A DNA stretch of 64,000 nt from Clostridiaceae bacterium (GCA_910575435.1 CAJTGI010000002.1:186001-250000), one strand, 5' to 3'; numbered from the stretch's first letter, positions 44,047 to 54,001 are shown. Notes: generated by a model not told the origin, from the sequence alone. Numbers and translations: made by a program.

Positions 44047-44564
44047 GTGAAATTATCATCGGGCAGGTGCGATTTCTGCTGATGACGTCATTGCTGGGGA
44101 TGGCTCTGCTGGGAGCATATGATGTCTGCCGTTTTTTGCGATGGCTGATTCCTCACTGTGGGGTTGCAGTAGCACTGGAAGATATCATTTTCTGGGTGGC
44201 GGCGTCTGTTCCAGCCTTTGGCATGTTTTACATATATAATGACGGAGAGATTCGCTGGTATGGCGCTTTGGCGGTCTTTATGGGAGGGGTTTTGTATGAG
44301 TGGGGGATTAGCAGGCCGATGCGGCGGCTGGGAGACCGGTATCTGAGCAGGCCGAAGAAAAAGGTTATTGGATTCCTAGGACGGGGCAAAAGGAAATGCA
44401 CGAAGGGAATGAAGAGGGGTGTGAAAATAATTTATTCTGGGGTGAGGAGGAAAAGGAGAGAGCGAGCCCGGGGAGATGATGAGTTAGATGAGAAACTGGA
44501 AAAAAATGCGAGGAAAGATGGGAAGAAAAGGAGAAAAATAGTGCAGAATAAAATGAATATCTAG
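44043..44564 (+). CDS. yabQ: Spore cortex protein YabQ
   Basis: A 173-residue membrane protein: three hydrophobic segments in the first ~95 residues, with LLMTSLLGMALLGAYDVCRFLR and DIIFWVAASVPAFGMFYIYN, then a strongly basic cytoplasmic tail. YabQ is required for cortex formation. The GTG start overlaps the yabP stop. The basic tail, about 65 residues, is longer than usual. Confidence 0.9.
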   Translation: MSEIIIGQVRFLLMTSLLGMALLGAYDVCRFLRWLIPHCGVAVALEDIIFWVAASVPAFGMFYIYNDGEIRWYGALAVFMGGVLYEWGISRPMRRLGDRYLSRPKKKVIGFLGRGKRKCTKGMKRGVKIIYSGVRRKRRERARGDDELDEKLEKNARKDGKKRRKIVQNKMNI

Positions 44565-44593
44565 TTGCAAAATTAATGAAAATAGCTTATAGT
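44565..44593 (+). promoter_or_regulatory. Possible promoter of divIC
   Basis: TTGCAA (44565-44570), a 17-bp spacer and TATAGT (44588-44593), directly after yabQ; 150 bp before divIC. Confidence 0.45.
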
Positions 44594-44743
44594 GGAATAA
44601 CTAGTTAGAATGTGCGGAAAGCCTTATTTTATCGGGGCTGGGGAGGGATTGGGAGAAAGCGGTTTTTAATACAATATATAGTGTTTGAGAACGAAAAGGA
44701 TACCATATATTGCAAAGAATAGGGGGAAGGAAGGTGAGATATT

Positions 44744-45040
44744 TTGCATAGGCGGCGAAAGCGATTAAGCCGGGCTACCATTTTTGGTGTCATCGTTCTT
44801 ACAATTACGCTTTGCGGGGTGTTTGGATATCGCCAGAGCGTGCTGAAATCCCAAGAAAAAGAGTATTCCAGCCAGTTAAAGGAATTGCAGAAGCAGAAGA
44901 AGAAGCTGGCGGAGGATCAGGAAAATTTGGAAAAGTTTCGAGACTATGTAAAGACGGATGAGTATGCCGAGGAGGTGGCAAGAGAAAAGTTTGGCTTGGT
45001 ATATAAAGATGAGATTATCTTTGAGCCTGAGGAGAAGTAA
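44744..45040 (+). CDS. divIC: Septum formation protein DivIC (FtsB-like)
   Basis: A 98-residue bitopic protein: one membrane segment (TIFGVIVLTITLCGVFGY, about 12-29), a coiled coil (KEYSSQLKELQKQKKKLAED, about 38-60) and the family end YAEEVAREKFGLVYKDEIIF. It joins FtsL and DivIB in the division complex. TTG start with AGGTGAG six bases upstream. Confidence 0.92.
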   Translation: MHRRRKRLSRATIFGVIVLTITLCGVFGYRQSVLKSQEKEYSSQLKELQKQKKKLAEDQENLEKFRDYVKTDEYAEEVAREKFGLVYKDEIIFEPEEK

Positions 45041-45077
45041 AGTTTATTCAGAATTTGAGAATAAATTTTGCTTCTTT

Positions 45078-45396
45078 TTTTGTGGAAATCTTCGCGCTTT
45101 TTAGCGTGAAGAACGCTGGTTTTGTGTTCTTCATAGGTGCTGTTCCAGCATCTTTGCGACAGTAGATTTGCCTGGCGAGGTGTTTTCGAGCCTGGGAAAT
45201 CTTCGCGCTTTTTAGCGTGAAGAACGCTGGTTTTGTGTTCTTCATAGGTGCGACAGTAGATTTGCCTGGTGAGGTGTTTTCGAGCCTGGGAAATCTTCGC
45301 GCTTTTTAGCGTGAAGAACGCTGGTTTTGTGTTCTTCATAGGTGCGACAGTAGATTTGCCTGGTGAGGTGTTTTCGAGCCTGGGAAATCTTCGCAC
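45078..45396 (+). repeat. Tandem 94-bp minisatellite between divIC and spoIIE
   Basis: Unit start GGGAAATCTTCGCGC recurs at 45194 and 45288, with a truncated fourth copy at 45382. The first copy (from 45078) carries about 22 extra bases. Each unit contains GAAGAAC/GTTCTTC and CGCTTTTTAGCG hairpins. The minus-strand open frames here follow the repeat and are not genes. The rest of the 45041-45609 gap is the spoIIE promoter and leader. Confidence 0.85.
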
Positions 45397-45401
45397 CTTA
45401 T

Positions 45402-45466
45402 TGTCGAATTTTTTTCCTTTTTACCAATTATTTTTGACAAAATCTGCATATTTTCTTTTCTATACT
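45402..45466 (+). promoter_or_regulatory. Spo0A-type promoter of spoIIE
   Basis: TTGACA (45434-45439), an unusual 21-bp spacer, and TATACT (45461-45466). B. subtilis spoIIE is also read from a sigma-A promoter with a 21-bp spacer that needs Spo0A~P. A perfect 0A box, TGTCGAA, lies at 45402-45408, and a near match, TGACAAA, overlaps the -35. Confidence 0.72.
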
Positions 45467-45609
45467 TCATTCTTATCGAATAGGATATTTCGCCACAGCT
45501 TTGTAGCGACCGATGCTCTGGGCAAAATGCCATGGCACGGCGGATGGATAGCTGTAGCAGTAACAATAAGGATGCCACGGGCGGAATGGAAAGAGAAGGT
45601 GAAGCGACG

Positions 45610-47913
45610 ATGAAAGAATTCTTTGTGATGAAGGATATACAGAAAAGAAAATTACTGCAAATTCTGCTGGGCTTTTTGCTGGGGAGGGTTAATATTTTCG
45701 GAATTAATCCTGTGGGGATCGCTTATTTTGCGGTGTGCTATACGGAGCCTGGGGCGAAAATTCCTGTGGGAATCAGCGTGGTGCTGGGGATGGCGACTGC
45801 CTTTTCTTTGGATGATGTGATGATTCGGGGGATGGCGATTATGGCGGTGATTATGGCGGTTGATCTGCTGGAAAAGCAGCAGGTATCCATTCGTCTGGGA
45901 CACACTGCCCTTTTGCTGGGGCTTTCCGTGGGGGCATTGACGGGATTGCGCCTCTTTTTGGTGCCCCACGACCAGTATGATGTGATGCTTGGCGTGATTG
46001 AGACTGTGCTGGCCCTGGTCTGCACCCGGATTTTGTACGAGGGGGAGCATTTCCTGCTCTGTGGGAAGAGGGGGCAGAATCTGGGCAATGAGGAAATGTT
46101 TAGCCTGATCCTTTTGGGGGCCTTTGCCATACTGGGAATTCCCAGCGGGGAAGTGCTGGGGGTTTCCTTTCTTCTCACATCGGTGTATCTGCTGATTCTG
46201 GTCATGGGGTATTGCTATGGCACGGGAGTGGGGGCAGTGTGCGGCAGCATTTGCGGGGTGGCATTGATGATTTCTGGCTGGCATAGCAGCGTGATTGGCA
46301 TGATGGGGTTGCTGGGAATTGGCGTGGGGATTTTGCGGGAGCAGGGAAAATTATTTGTGGGGGTTTCTTTCTTTTTTTTGGCCTGGGCGTTCCCCTATAT
46401 GGTTGGTCAGAATTTTTCTTCCTATGGGGAGCTGGGCAGCGGGGCCATCGCAGGCGGTTTGTTTCTCCTTCTGCCGGAGCATATCTTTTCCCGGATTCAC
46501 ATTCAGGCGGGAGGGTGGGCGGACCATTGGGAGAGCGAGCAGCTCCAGAAACTTATCCAGCATAAGCTGCAGGATTTTTCTGCTTCCTTTCAGAAATTAT
46601 CCAGGACTTTGGGAAAGAGCAGGGAAGAGGATATGGTATCCGGGGGAGAGATCCGCCAGATGATGGAGGTGATGTCGGAGGAAATCTGCGGCCAGTGCAA
46701 GGAGTATGGAAAGTGCGAGGGGTCTATTGCCCTGATGCGGCCGGAAATGATGGGGGAAATTTCTGTGGCCCGGGAGATGGGGCAGATTCAGATGGAGCAG
46801 CTGCCGGGAGATTTTGCCAGGGAGTGCACTTGCAAGGAGGAATTTCTGTCCCAGGTGAACCAGAACATTCATCTTGCCAATGTAGCTCTAGGGTATCAGA
46901 ATCGGATGGAATTCCACCGCCAGGTCATTGCGGAGCAGTTGCAGGAGGTGGGATTGATCGTGGGGGGGCTGTCCCAGCAGATGCCCCTGATTAAGCGGAT
47001 TCCTTTGGAGATGCGGGACGCTGTGGTAAAAACCTTGCGCAGAAGCCGGGTGATTGTGGGAGAGATTGCCTTTTACGAGAAATTTGACGGGCGGTTGGAG
47101 ATACATATTCAGGGACGAACCTGGCGGGGGCGATATGTTACCACCAGGGAGGTGGCGGAAATGCTGTCGGATGAGCTGGGGGTTCTGGTGCAGCCCGGGG
47201 AGCAGTGCCGGAAGTTTTTTCCCCGGGAGGGGGATTCCTTTGTCTTTGAGGAGAGTGCCAGGCTGCGGGCAGAGACGGGGGTCAGCCGCCTGCCCCGGGA
47301 GGGGGAGGAGATTTCCGGGGATACCTTTTCCTGCCTGTCCCTGTCTGAGGGGGAACTTTTCCTGGCATTGTCAGATGGCATGGGCAGCGGAGATGCGGCC
47401 TATCAGGAGAGCGAGATGGTCATTGACTTGCTGGAGCAGATGACCGAGGCGGGGTTTTCGGAGGGGTCTGCCCTGCGACTGATCAATTCCCTCTATATGT
47501 CCCAGGAGGAGAATCGAAGCTTTGCCACTGCGGATATTGCGTTGATCAATCTGTACGAGATGACCTGCCATTTCGTGAAATGCGGGGCCAGCACCACCTA
47601 TCTCTATCATAAAGGGGACTTATTTTCCATCGAGGGGGAGGCGCTGCCCATCGGGGTAATGGCCCGCATGGAGCCCTATATGCACACCTCTGGCATTGAC
47701 GGGGGCGATTATGTTATAATGATGACGGACGGCGTGGCAGATTGCTTTGCCACCGAGGAGAGCCAGCTGGAGGATTTTATCTGGAAGCAACTGGAAAAGA
47801 GGAAGGATCCCCAGATGGTGGCAGAGGAAATTTTGTCTGACGCATTGGAGAAATGGGGCGGGGAGCCGGGGGACGATATGAGCGTCCTGGTGGTGAAAAT
47901 ATACAAAAAGTAG
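45610..47913 (+). CDS. spoIIE: Stage II sporulation protein E
   Basis: A 767-residue sporulation phosphatase. The N-terminal ~300 residues form about ten membrane segments, the middle (about 310-540) is the FtsZ-interacting and oligomerisation region with a Cys cluster (CGQCKEYGKCEG), and the C-terminus is a PP2C phosphatase with LALSDGMGSGDAA and VIMMTDGVADCF. It dephosphorylates SpoIIAA to release sigma-F in the forespore. ATG 45610 has GAAGGTGA upstream; earlier in-frame ATGs (45532, 45586) are less likely. Confidence 0.96.
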   Translation: MKEFFVMKDIQKRKLLQILLGFLLGRVNIFGINPVGIAYFAVCYTEPGAKIPVGISVVLGMATAFSLDDVMIRGMAIMAVIMAVDLLEKQQVSIRLGHTALLLGLSVGALTGLRLFLVPHDQYDVMLGVIETVLALVCTRILYEGEHFLLCGKRGQNLGNEEMFSLILLGAFAILGIPSGEVLGVSFLLTSVYLLILVMGYCYGTGVGAVCGSICGVALMISGWHSSVIGMMGLLGIGVGILREQGKLFVGVSFFFLAWAFPYMVGQNFSSYGELGSGAIAGGLFLLLPEHIFSRIHIQAGGWADHWESEQLQKLIQHKLQDFSASFQKLSRTLGKSREEDMVSGGEIRQMMEVMSEEICGQCKEYGKCEGSIALMRPEMMGEISVAREMGQIQMEQLPGDFARECTCKEEFLSQVNQNIHLANVALGYQNRMEFHRQVIAEQLQEVGLIVGGLSQQMPLIKRIPLEMRDAVVKTLRRSRVIVGEIAFYEKFDGRLEIHIQGRTWRGRYVTTREVAEMLSDELGVLVQPGEQCRKFFPREGDSFVFEESARLRAETGVSRLPREGEEISGDTFSCLSLSEGELFLALSDGMGSGDAAYQESEMVIDLLEQMTEAGFSEGSALRLINSLYMSQEENRSFATADIALINLYEMTCHFVKCGASTTYLYHKGDLFSIEGEALPIGVMARMEPYMHTSGIDGGDYVIMMTDGVADCFATEESQLEDFIWKQLEKRKDPQMVAEEILSDALEKWGGEPGDDMSVLVVKIYKK

Positions 47914-47995
47914 TGCCGAAATTCGTTGGTGTCCAGCCGTGGCTTGATTCAGGGGGCAATGGCGTGGGAGGCGGCGACATAGAATCGAGGAAGAG

Positions 47996-49426
47996 ATGTA
48001 CCAGAATATTATAGACAAGGTAAAAAAATACTGTATAGACAGGGAACTCCTGAAAGAGAATATGGGGATTGTGGCGGGGCTGTCTGGCGGGGCGGATTCG
48101 GTCTTTCTGCTGGAGGCACTGAGAGAATTGCAGAATCAATTTAGCCTCAGGATTTGCGCAGTGCATGTGAATCATGGGATTCGGGGGGAGGAAGCGGCGA
48201 GGGATGAGTTGTTTTCTGAAAGATACGCAGAGGGAATGGGGGTTCCTTTTCGCAAATTTATGGGGGACGTGCCAATGATGGCGGCTGAGTGGCATATGAG
48301 CGTGGAGGAGGCAGGCAGGGAATTTCGCTATAGATGCCTGGAGGATGTGCGGCAAGAGCTGGGATATGATGTGATTGCAGTGGCCCACCACAGGGATGAC
48401 CAAGCGGAAACCATCCTCTTGCATATGCTGCGGGGGAGTGGCTTGCGGGGCATGGGAGGAATGCTGCCCCGGCGGGACAGGATTATACGTCCTCTGCTAT
48501 GCGTGGGAAAGGAGGAGATACTGGAGGCTCTGGCAGAGAGGGGCATTGGCTTTTGCCAGGACAGTACCAACGAGGAGATTCGATACCGCCGCAATAAACT
48601 TCGCCGGGAGGTGATCCCCCTGCTGCAGGAGGTACAGGAGGGGGCGGCAGAGCATTTGGCCCGCCTGGGGGAAGAGATGCAGGAGGTGGCGGCGTATCTG
48701 GAAGGGCAGGCGGAGGCGTGCTGCCAAGAGTTGGTGCGGGAGGAGAAGGGGTGCCTCAAGGTGGAAGTGGATGCCTTTCTGAATATCCCAAATATATTGC
48801 GCAGGGAGGTGGCGATGCGCCTTCTGGCTAGAATGGCGGGTCGCAGGCGAGACCTTGGCTCTATTCATGTGGCGAAGTTTCAGGAGTTATTTGCCAAGGG
48901 GACGGGCAGAAGCCTGGACCTTCCCTATGGGCTGCGGGCGTGGCGGGAATATGGCTGGGTCTTTCTGGGGAAAACAAACGGGGTGGGGGAGCCTGGCCCT
49001 GGCGGGGGCCAATGGTCTGAGGAACTTTGTCTGGGAAAGGATATGACGGTGACCATTTCCCGGGGTGAGAAGTGGGTTCTCCGGCCCATGAAAAAGGAGG
49101 CTGAAAGATTCTCTGCAGCCAATCTGAAAAAGTGCTGTACGAAATGTTTTGATTATGATAGAATGGATACTATGCCAAGGTTTCGGTATTGGGAGCCAGG
49201 AGATTTCCTGTGGCTGGATAGGAAAGGGCGCAGGAAAAAATTGAATCGGATTTTTGTGGACGAGAAAATTCCAGTGGCAGATCGGAGGCGGATTCCTATT
49301 CTGGCAATGGGCAGCCATGTGCTGTGGATTCCTGAATTGAACCGCCAGAGTGCTTTTTTCTATGTGACGGAGGAGACGCAGGAGGTACTTTGCATTGAGC
49401 GCCTCATAGAATGTAACATAGAATGA
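47996..49426 (+). CDS. tilS: tRNA(Ile)-lysidine synthase
   Basis: A 476-residue N-type ATP pyrophosphatase. The PP-loop SGGADS is at 30-35, followed by VHVNHGIRGEEA and AHHRDDQAETILLH. It changes C34 of tRNA-Ile(CAU) to lysidine so that it reads AUA. The C-terminal TilS domains are present (FRYWEPGDFLWLDRKGRRKK). Essential in most bacteria. It sits between spoIIE and hpt as in Bacillus. Confidence 0.95.
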   Translation: MYQNIIDKVKKYCIDRELLKENMGIVAGLSGGADSVFLLEALRELQNQFSLRICAVHVNHGIRGEEAARDELFSERYAEGMGVPFRKFMGDVPMMAAEWHMSVEEAGREFRYRCLEDVRQELGYDVIAVAHHRDDQAETILLHMLRGSGLRGMGGMLPRRDRIIRPLLCVGKEEILEALAERGIGFCQDSTNEEIRYRRNKLRREVIPLLQEVQEGAAEHLARLGEEMQEVAAYLEGQAEACCQELVREEKGCLKVEVDAFLNIPNILRREVAMRLLARMAGRRRDLGSIHVAKFQELFAKGTGRSLDLPYGLRAWREYGWVFLGKTNGVGEPGPGGGQWSEELCLGKDMTVTISRGEKWVLRPMKKEAERFSAANLKKCCTKCFDYDRMDTMPRFRYWEPGDFLWLDRKGRRKKLNRIFVDEKIPVADRRRIPILAMGSHVLWIPELNRQSAFFYVTEETQEVLCIERLIECNIE

Positions 49427-49452
49427 ACTGGGAGAGAAAGGTGCATAGGATT

Positions 49453-49980
49453 ATGAAAGAGATAATACACGAACTGATTTCTGAAGAACAGGTGGAGGAG
49501 CGCATTCGGGAGATGGCGGAACAGCTAAGCAGGGATTATGCGGGAAAGACGCTTCATATGATTTGCATTTTGAAAGGGAGCGTTATTTTCTTTTCCCAGC
49601 TTGCGAAGGCTGTCAAGATTCCGGTGACCATGGATTTTATGGCGACGGCCAGTTATGGAGAAGAGACGGTCAGTTCCGGCCTGGAGGTGAGAAAGGATCT
49701 GGATGAGGATCTGGACGGGCGGCACGTGCTGATCGTGGAGGATATTATCGATACGGGCAATACCCTGAGCATGGTGCGCAAGATGCTGAATGCCAGGAAT
49801 CCGAAGAGCCTTAAGATCTGCACGCTGCTGGATAAGCCGGAGCGCAGGGAGACTGAGGTGGAAGTGGAGTATGTGGGGTTTGAGATTCCGGATAAGTTCG
49901 TAGTGGGATATGGGCTGGATTATGCCCAGAGATATCGGAATCTGCCTTATGTGGGCGAGATTGAATTTGCAGAGGATTGA
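49453..49980 (+). CDS. hpt: Hypoxanthine phosphoribosyltransferase
   Basis: A 175-residue purine-salvage enzyme. The PRPP motif VLIVEDIIDTGNTL, the ICILKGSVIFFSQLA block and YVGFEIPDKFVVGYGLDYA are diagnostic. It makes IMP or GMP from hypoxanthine or guanine and PRPP. ATG 49453 is nine bases after AAAGGTG and gives the usual length; an ATG at 49423 overlaps the tilS stop and cannot be excluded. Confidence 0.95.
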   Translation: MKEIIHELISEEQVEERIREMAEQLSRDYAGKTLHMICILKGSVIFFSQLAKAVKIPVTMDFMATASYGEETVSSGLEVRKDLDEDLDGRHVLIVEDIIDTGNTLSMVRKMLNARNPKSLKICTLLDKPERRETEVEVEYVGFEIPDKFVVGYGLDYAQRYRNLPYVGEIEFAED

Positions 49981-50111
49981 CCATTTCATGTAGGATTAAG
50001 GATGAATGGCAAAGTGGCTTGCTGCCACGAGTGGTGAAGTTTTAAACGTTAATTATTGCATGGGTTCATTATGGTGGGTTTCCATCAATTCTATATAAAA
50101 GGAGATTTTTC

Positions 50112-52091
50112 ATGAAGAAACAGATGAAGACAGGAGGAATAGGGTTTTATGTCCTGATTCTGGGAATTATTTTTCTTGCGGTGTGGGTATCTGGTTCATA
50201 TGGCGGGAGTACGGGGAATGGATATAATCTGGCATCTTTTAAGGATGACGTGATGGATGGCAAGGTCGTGTCCGTCAAGATTCTCCCCAATGAGGAGGTG
50301 CCTACCGGCGAGGTTACTGTCCAGCTGAAGGATAAGCAGTCTGTCAGCTTTTTTGTGTCGGACGTGACCATTGTGGAGAATATTGTCTATGCGGACGATA
50401 AGCTGGCGAAGAATTGCGTGGTGCGGGATATTCAGAAGCCATCCTGGGTATTCACTACGCTGCTTCCCTATGGGCTGGTGATTATAGGAATCTTTTTGCT
50501 CTTCTCATTTATGTCTGCCCAGTCTGCAGGGGCGGGCGGGGGCAATGCCAAGATGATGAATTTTGGAAAGAGCCGCGCCCAGCGCATTGATCCGGGAGAG
50601 CATTCCAAGAAGTTCCAGGATGTGGCGGGCCTGCAGGAGGAGAAGGAGGAGTTGGAAGAGATTGTTGACTTTCTGGCTAATCCTGGAAAATACACTTGCG
50701 TGGGGGCGCGCATTCCCAAGGGAATCCTTTTGGTGGGACCTCCGGGAACAGGTAAGACTCTTCTTGCCAAGGCGGTTGCCGGGGAGGCGGGCGTGCCATT
50801 CTTTAGCCTGTCTGGCTCGGACTTCGTGGAGATGTTCGTGGGCGTGGGCGCATCCCGGGTGCGGGATATGTTTGCGGAGGCGAAGAAAAATGCGCCCTGC
50901 ATCGTGTTTATCGACGAGATTGATGCAGTGGCCAGGAAGCGCGGTTCCGGCTTGGGCGGCGGCCATGACGAGCGGGAGCAGACCTTGAACCAGATGCTTG
51001 TGGAGATGGATGGATTTGGCATCAATGAGGGCATCATCGTTATGGCGGCTACCAACCGGGTAGATATCCTTGACCCGGCGATTCTCCGTCCGGGAAGATT
51101 TGACCGGAGGGTGACGGTGGGAAGGCCGGACGTGCGGGGAAGAGAGGAAATTCTCCAGGTGCATTCCAAGGGAAAGCCCTTGGGGGATGATGTGAATTTG
51201 AAGAAGGTTGCCCAGACCACGGTGGGATTTACCGGAGCGGATTTGGAAAATCTGATCAATGAGGCGGCCATTGCCTGTGCGAAAGAGGGACGGGCATATA
51301 TCGAGCAGGAAGATATCAGCAAGTCTTTTATTAAGATTGGCATCGGCAAGGAGAAGAAGAGCCGGATTATTTCTGAGAAGGACAAGAAGATTACTGCCTA
51401 TCACGAGGCCGGCCATGCCATTCTGTTCCATGTGCTTCCCGATGTGGGGCCGGTGCATATCGTCTCGGTGATTCCTACTGGAAGCGGTGCGGCGGGATAT
51501 ACCATGCCTCTTCCGGAGAGGGATGAGATGCATATGACCAAGGGCAAGATGATGCAGGATATCATTGCCGGGCTGGGGGGCCGCATTGCGGAGAGCCTGA
51601 TTTTTGACGACATTACTACCGGGGCGTCTCAGGATATCAAGCAGGCTACTTCTACGGCAAAGGACATGGTTACCAAGTATGGATTTTCTGATGCCATCGG
51701 CATGATTAACTATGCGGATGAGGACGAGGTCTTTATCGGAAGGGATTTCGGGCAGCACAGCCGGGGGTACAGCGAGGATGTGGCCAAGACCATCGACCAG
51801 GAAGTGAAGAAGATTATTGACAAGGCGTATGCCAGGGCGAAGGAGATTTTGGAGGAGCATATGGACGTGCTCCATGCCTGTGCGGAACTTTTGATAGAGA
51901 AGGAACGCATTAACAGGAAGGAGTTCGAGGCTCTTTTCGGCGGGGAACCGGTGTCAGAAGAGGCAGTGGAAGTGGAAGAAACTGAGAGGCCCCTTCTTGC
52001 GGAGGAAGGGGAAAATGGCATTGCCAATTCCCAGGACCAGGTTTCTGATGAAGCAGAGATGGAAGGCAATGAGTCGGAAGACGATGAATAG
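50112..52091 (+). CDS. ftsH: ATP-dependent zinc metalloprotease FtsH
   Basis: A 659-residue membrane protease. Two membrane segments (about 10-28 and 117-135) flank the external domain. Then come the AAA domain with [18 protein letters not shown] and the arginine-finger region [21 protein letters not shown], and the protease domain with the zinc motif HEAGH (431-435). It degrades membrane and regulatory proteins. The C-terminus is acidic (ending [11 protein letters not shown]). AAAAGGAG precedes the ATG. Confidence 0.97.
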   Translation: MKKQMKTGGIGFYVLILGIIFLAVWVSGSYGGSTGNGYNLASFKDDVMDGKVVSVKILPNEEVPTGEVTVQLKDKQSVSFFVSDVTIVENIVYADDKLAKNCVVRDIQKPSWVFTTLLPYGLVIIGIFLLFSFMSAQSAGAGGGNAKMMNFGKSRAQRIDPGEHSKKFQDVAGLQEEKEELEEIVDFLANPGKYTCVGARIPKGILLVGPPGTGKTLLAKAVAGEAGVPFFSLSGSDFVEMFVGVGASRVRDMFAEAKKNAPCIVFIDEIDAVARKRGSGLGGGHDEREQTLNQMLVEMDGFGINEGIIVMAATNRVDILDPAILRPGRFDRRVTVGRPDVRGREEILQVHSKGKPLGDDVNLKKVAQTTVGFTGADLENLINEAAIACAKEGRAYIEQEDISKSFIKIGIGKEKKSRIISEKDKKITAYHEAGHAILFHVLPDVGPVHIVSVIPTGSGAAGYTMPLPERDEMHMTKGKMMQDIIAGLGGRIAESLIFDDITTGASQDIKQATSTAKDMVTKYGFSDAIGMINYADEDEVFIGRDFGQHSRGYSEDVAKTIDQEVKKIIDKAYARAKEILEEHMDVLHACAELLIEKERINRKEFEALFGGEPVSEEAVEVEETERPLLAEEGENGIANSQDQVSDEAEMEGNESEDDE

Positions 52092-52102
52092 TAACATTAG
52101 GA

Positions 52103-52142
52103 GGGCATTTTGTCAAAAAACTGACAGAATGCCCTTCGATTT
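52103..52142 (+). terminator. Terminator after ftsH
   Basis: GGGCATTTTGTCA (52103-52115) with TGACAGAATGCCC (52122-52134), followed by a T-rich tract. Confidence 0.8.
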
Positions 52143-52794
52143 TTCGACACACATGTCAGAATGCACAAAAAGCGGGGTAAACTTTTGTGCACTTTGTGCA
52201 CACTTTATTTCCAGAGATGCTATACTAATAATCGTAAACCCCAATACATTATAAATTTTTGCTACGACCCCATAAGTAACAAAAATAATACCTTCTCCAG
52301 AAGAGAGAGTGCTGAATTAGATTTGGCAGTCTCTCTTTTGCTGTATTATGGGTTTATGCTCAAATACGGATTTTCTACTTTTGATCTTGCGCTTGACAAA
52401 GATAATTCCTTTATGTATAATTTAATCTATACATGGTGTGACAGCCATGAAATATCATCACAATATCCTAATCCTATGGGATATTCAGTATTCCCCTTGA
52501 AAAATATGATTTGCGCATTTGGCGTGAAGGGCGGCTTGGCCGCAATGGCTTGTAAGTTCGTTTTATCTGGATGGATGCAAATGGATTTATAATTTATAGT
52601 TTCTACACACGATAAAAATGATGTTCTGATAAGAAAATCATGAGAGTTCCGAGGATATGCTTGGCAAAATGGCACAAACGATATACTTCATTGACTTTGC
52701 CTTAGTATATAATTTTATATCAGGAGGAGGTGAAATTCAGTCGGTTTGATACTGGGAACTTCGGCAATTGGAATGAATAGGAGGAAAGAACGGA
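52143..52794. other. Long intergenic region with an orphan consensus promoter
   Basis: There is no convincing gene. It holds two tandem TTTGTGCAC units (52184-52201), a terminator-like hairpin with AGAGAGA/TCTCTCT arms around 52305-52340, and a consensus promoter TTGACA (52393-52398), 17-bp spacer, TATAAT (52416-52421). The next coding start is 370 bp further on. Either a long leader or a small RNA could start here. The open frame 52161-52592 spans the promoter and hairpin and is rejected. Confidence 0.55.
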
Positions 52795-53859
52795 ATGAGG
52801 AGAAAGTTTAAGTGTGTAGCAGTATACCTTATGTGCTTATGCGTGGTTTTGGGTTCTATGTGCAATGTGAGATATTCTTTTGCATCGGCATCTTTCGAGC
52901 AGGGCGTGCGGGAATACTATGAGGCAGTTAATTCTGGAGATTTGCAGGCATTGTATGATACGCTGGGGGGATCGTACCTCCGTGATGCCAGGGAAGTATA
53001 TGAGGATCAGGAAAACAGGGATCATCATGTGGGAATATTTAATGTGAAGCATGTTGAAATTAAACAAATAGAAAAAATGCAGGATCTGTCAAAGTTTGAG
53101 ATCGCTACATATGATCAGAGCGTGGGCGCAGTGCTTCGCGTGGTTGCAAAAATGGAAGTTTATAAAGAGGAGGAATGCTTTGTAAATGGAGAGAATGTTT
53201 TTTATTTTGTATTAAATCCGGAAGGGAAGATTATCGGATGCTGGAATTTTGAGGAAGAAGGGGAGGATGGCGCAAGCAATGGCGGAATCTCCCTGTATTC
53301 TTATGACACCCCTATTGCGGATGTAAAATCAAACCCAAGCACAATCAGGGTAAAAACCAGCGGAGGCATTGTAAAAGTAGATTTCAAAAAGTATGTGAAG
53401 GTAGTTGCCAAGTGCGAAGTGGGATATCCGAACTGGAATATGAATGCGCTGAAGGCGTGCGCAGTGGCAATCAAGAATTATGGAATTGCCAGAGTCCATA
53501 GGCATAAGTATGCTGGCTTGGGCTATGACGTGAAAGCGACGGAAGCCGATCAGGTGTACAATCCCAATAAGGAGAGCGTGCCAAAATGCAATGATGCGGT
53601 GAATGCCATCTGGGACGTGTTCTGGGTGGATGCAAAAAACAGGCTCTTTCCGGGATTCCATGTCCACAGCAAAGCGTATAATTCTTATGCGGTGAAAAAT
53701 GGCGGCGTGGTGTCCCAGACGAAGGCGCAGGAACTGGCATCGGAAAAAGGTTATTCCTGGATTAAGATATTGAGATTTTTTTATGACCGGGTAAATGGGA
53801 CTGCCTATTTTAATCAAGAAGTGGCATATGGGACAACCTATATGAATGTATATAAGTAA
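52795..53859 (+). CDS. Secreted protein with SpoIID/LytB-like domain
   Basis: A 354-residue exported protein. Signal peptide about 1-32. Residues about 33-155 resemble an NTF2-like accessory domain (EYYEAVNSGDLQALYDTLGG). Residues about 180-350 show the SpoIID/LytB pattern: VKVDFKKYVKVVAKCEVGYP, NMNALKACAVAIKNYGIARV, and Y-D-V-x-A-T-x-A-D-Q-V-Y. SpoIID-type domains act on denuded peptidoglycan during engulfment; LytB stimulates an amidase. Here it is away from sporulation operons, so its role is open. AGGAGG precedes the ATG. Confidence 0.72.
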   Translation: MRRKFKCVAVYLMCLCVVLGSMCNVRYSFASASFEQGVREYYEAVNSGDLQALYDTLGGSYLRDAREVYEDQENRDHHVGIFNVKHVEIKQIEKMQDLSKFEIATYDQSVGAVLRVVAKMEVYKEEECFVNGENVFYFVLNPEGKIIGCWNFEEEGEDGASNGGISLYSYDTPIADVKSNPSTIRVKTSGGIVKVDFKKYVKVVAKCEVGYPNWNMNALKACAVAIKNYGIARVHRHKYAGLGYDVKATEADQVYNPNKESVPKCNDAVNAIWDVFWVDAKNRLFPGFHVHSKAYNSYAVKNGGVVSQTKAQELASEKGYSWIKILRFFYDRVNGTAYFNQEVAYGTTYMNVYK

Positions 53860-54001
53860 GAGCGTTGATTGCAGTGATGCTTTGCCTGCGGGATTTTTGG
53901 AGGAAGGGGGAGCAGTTGTGAATCGAAATTATGGATATTTGGGTAATCCAAAATAATGGTGAGAGAAAAAATGTAATGAAATCAATGGGAGGACTGTGAG
54001 T

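Noticed and set aside
45078-45396. CRISPR-like repeated array
   Set aside because: Units are contiguous 94-bp copies with no unique spacers, and no cas genes are present.
44944-45613. Open frames on both strands over the minisatellite
   Set aside because: They follow the repeat period and give repeated peptides without start signals.
52161-52592. 143-codon open frame after ftsH
   Set aside because: It spans a terminator-like hairpin and a consensus promoter, has no ribosome site and shows no family pattern.
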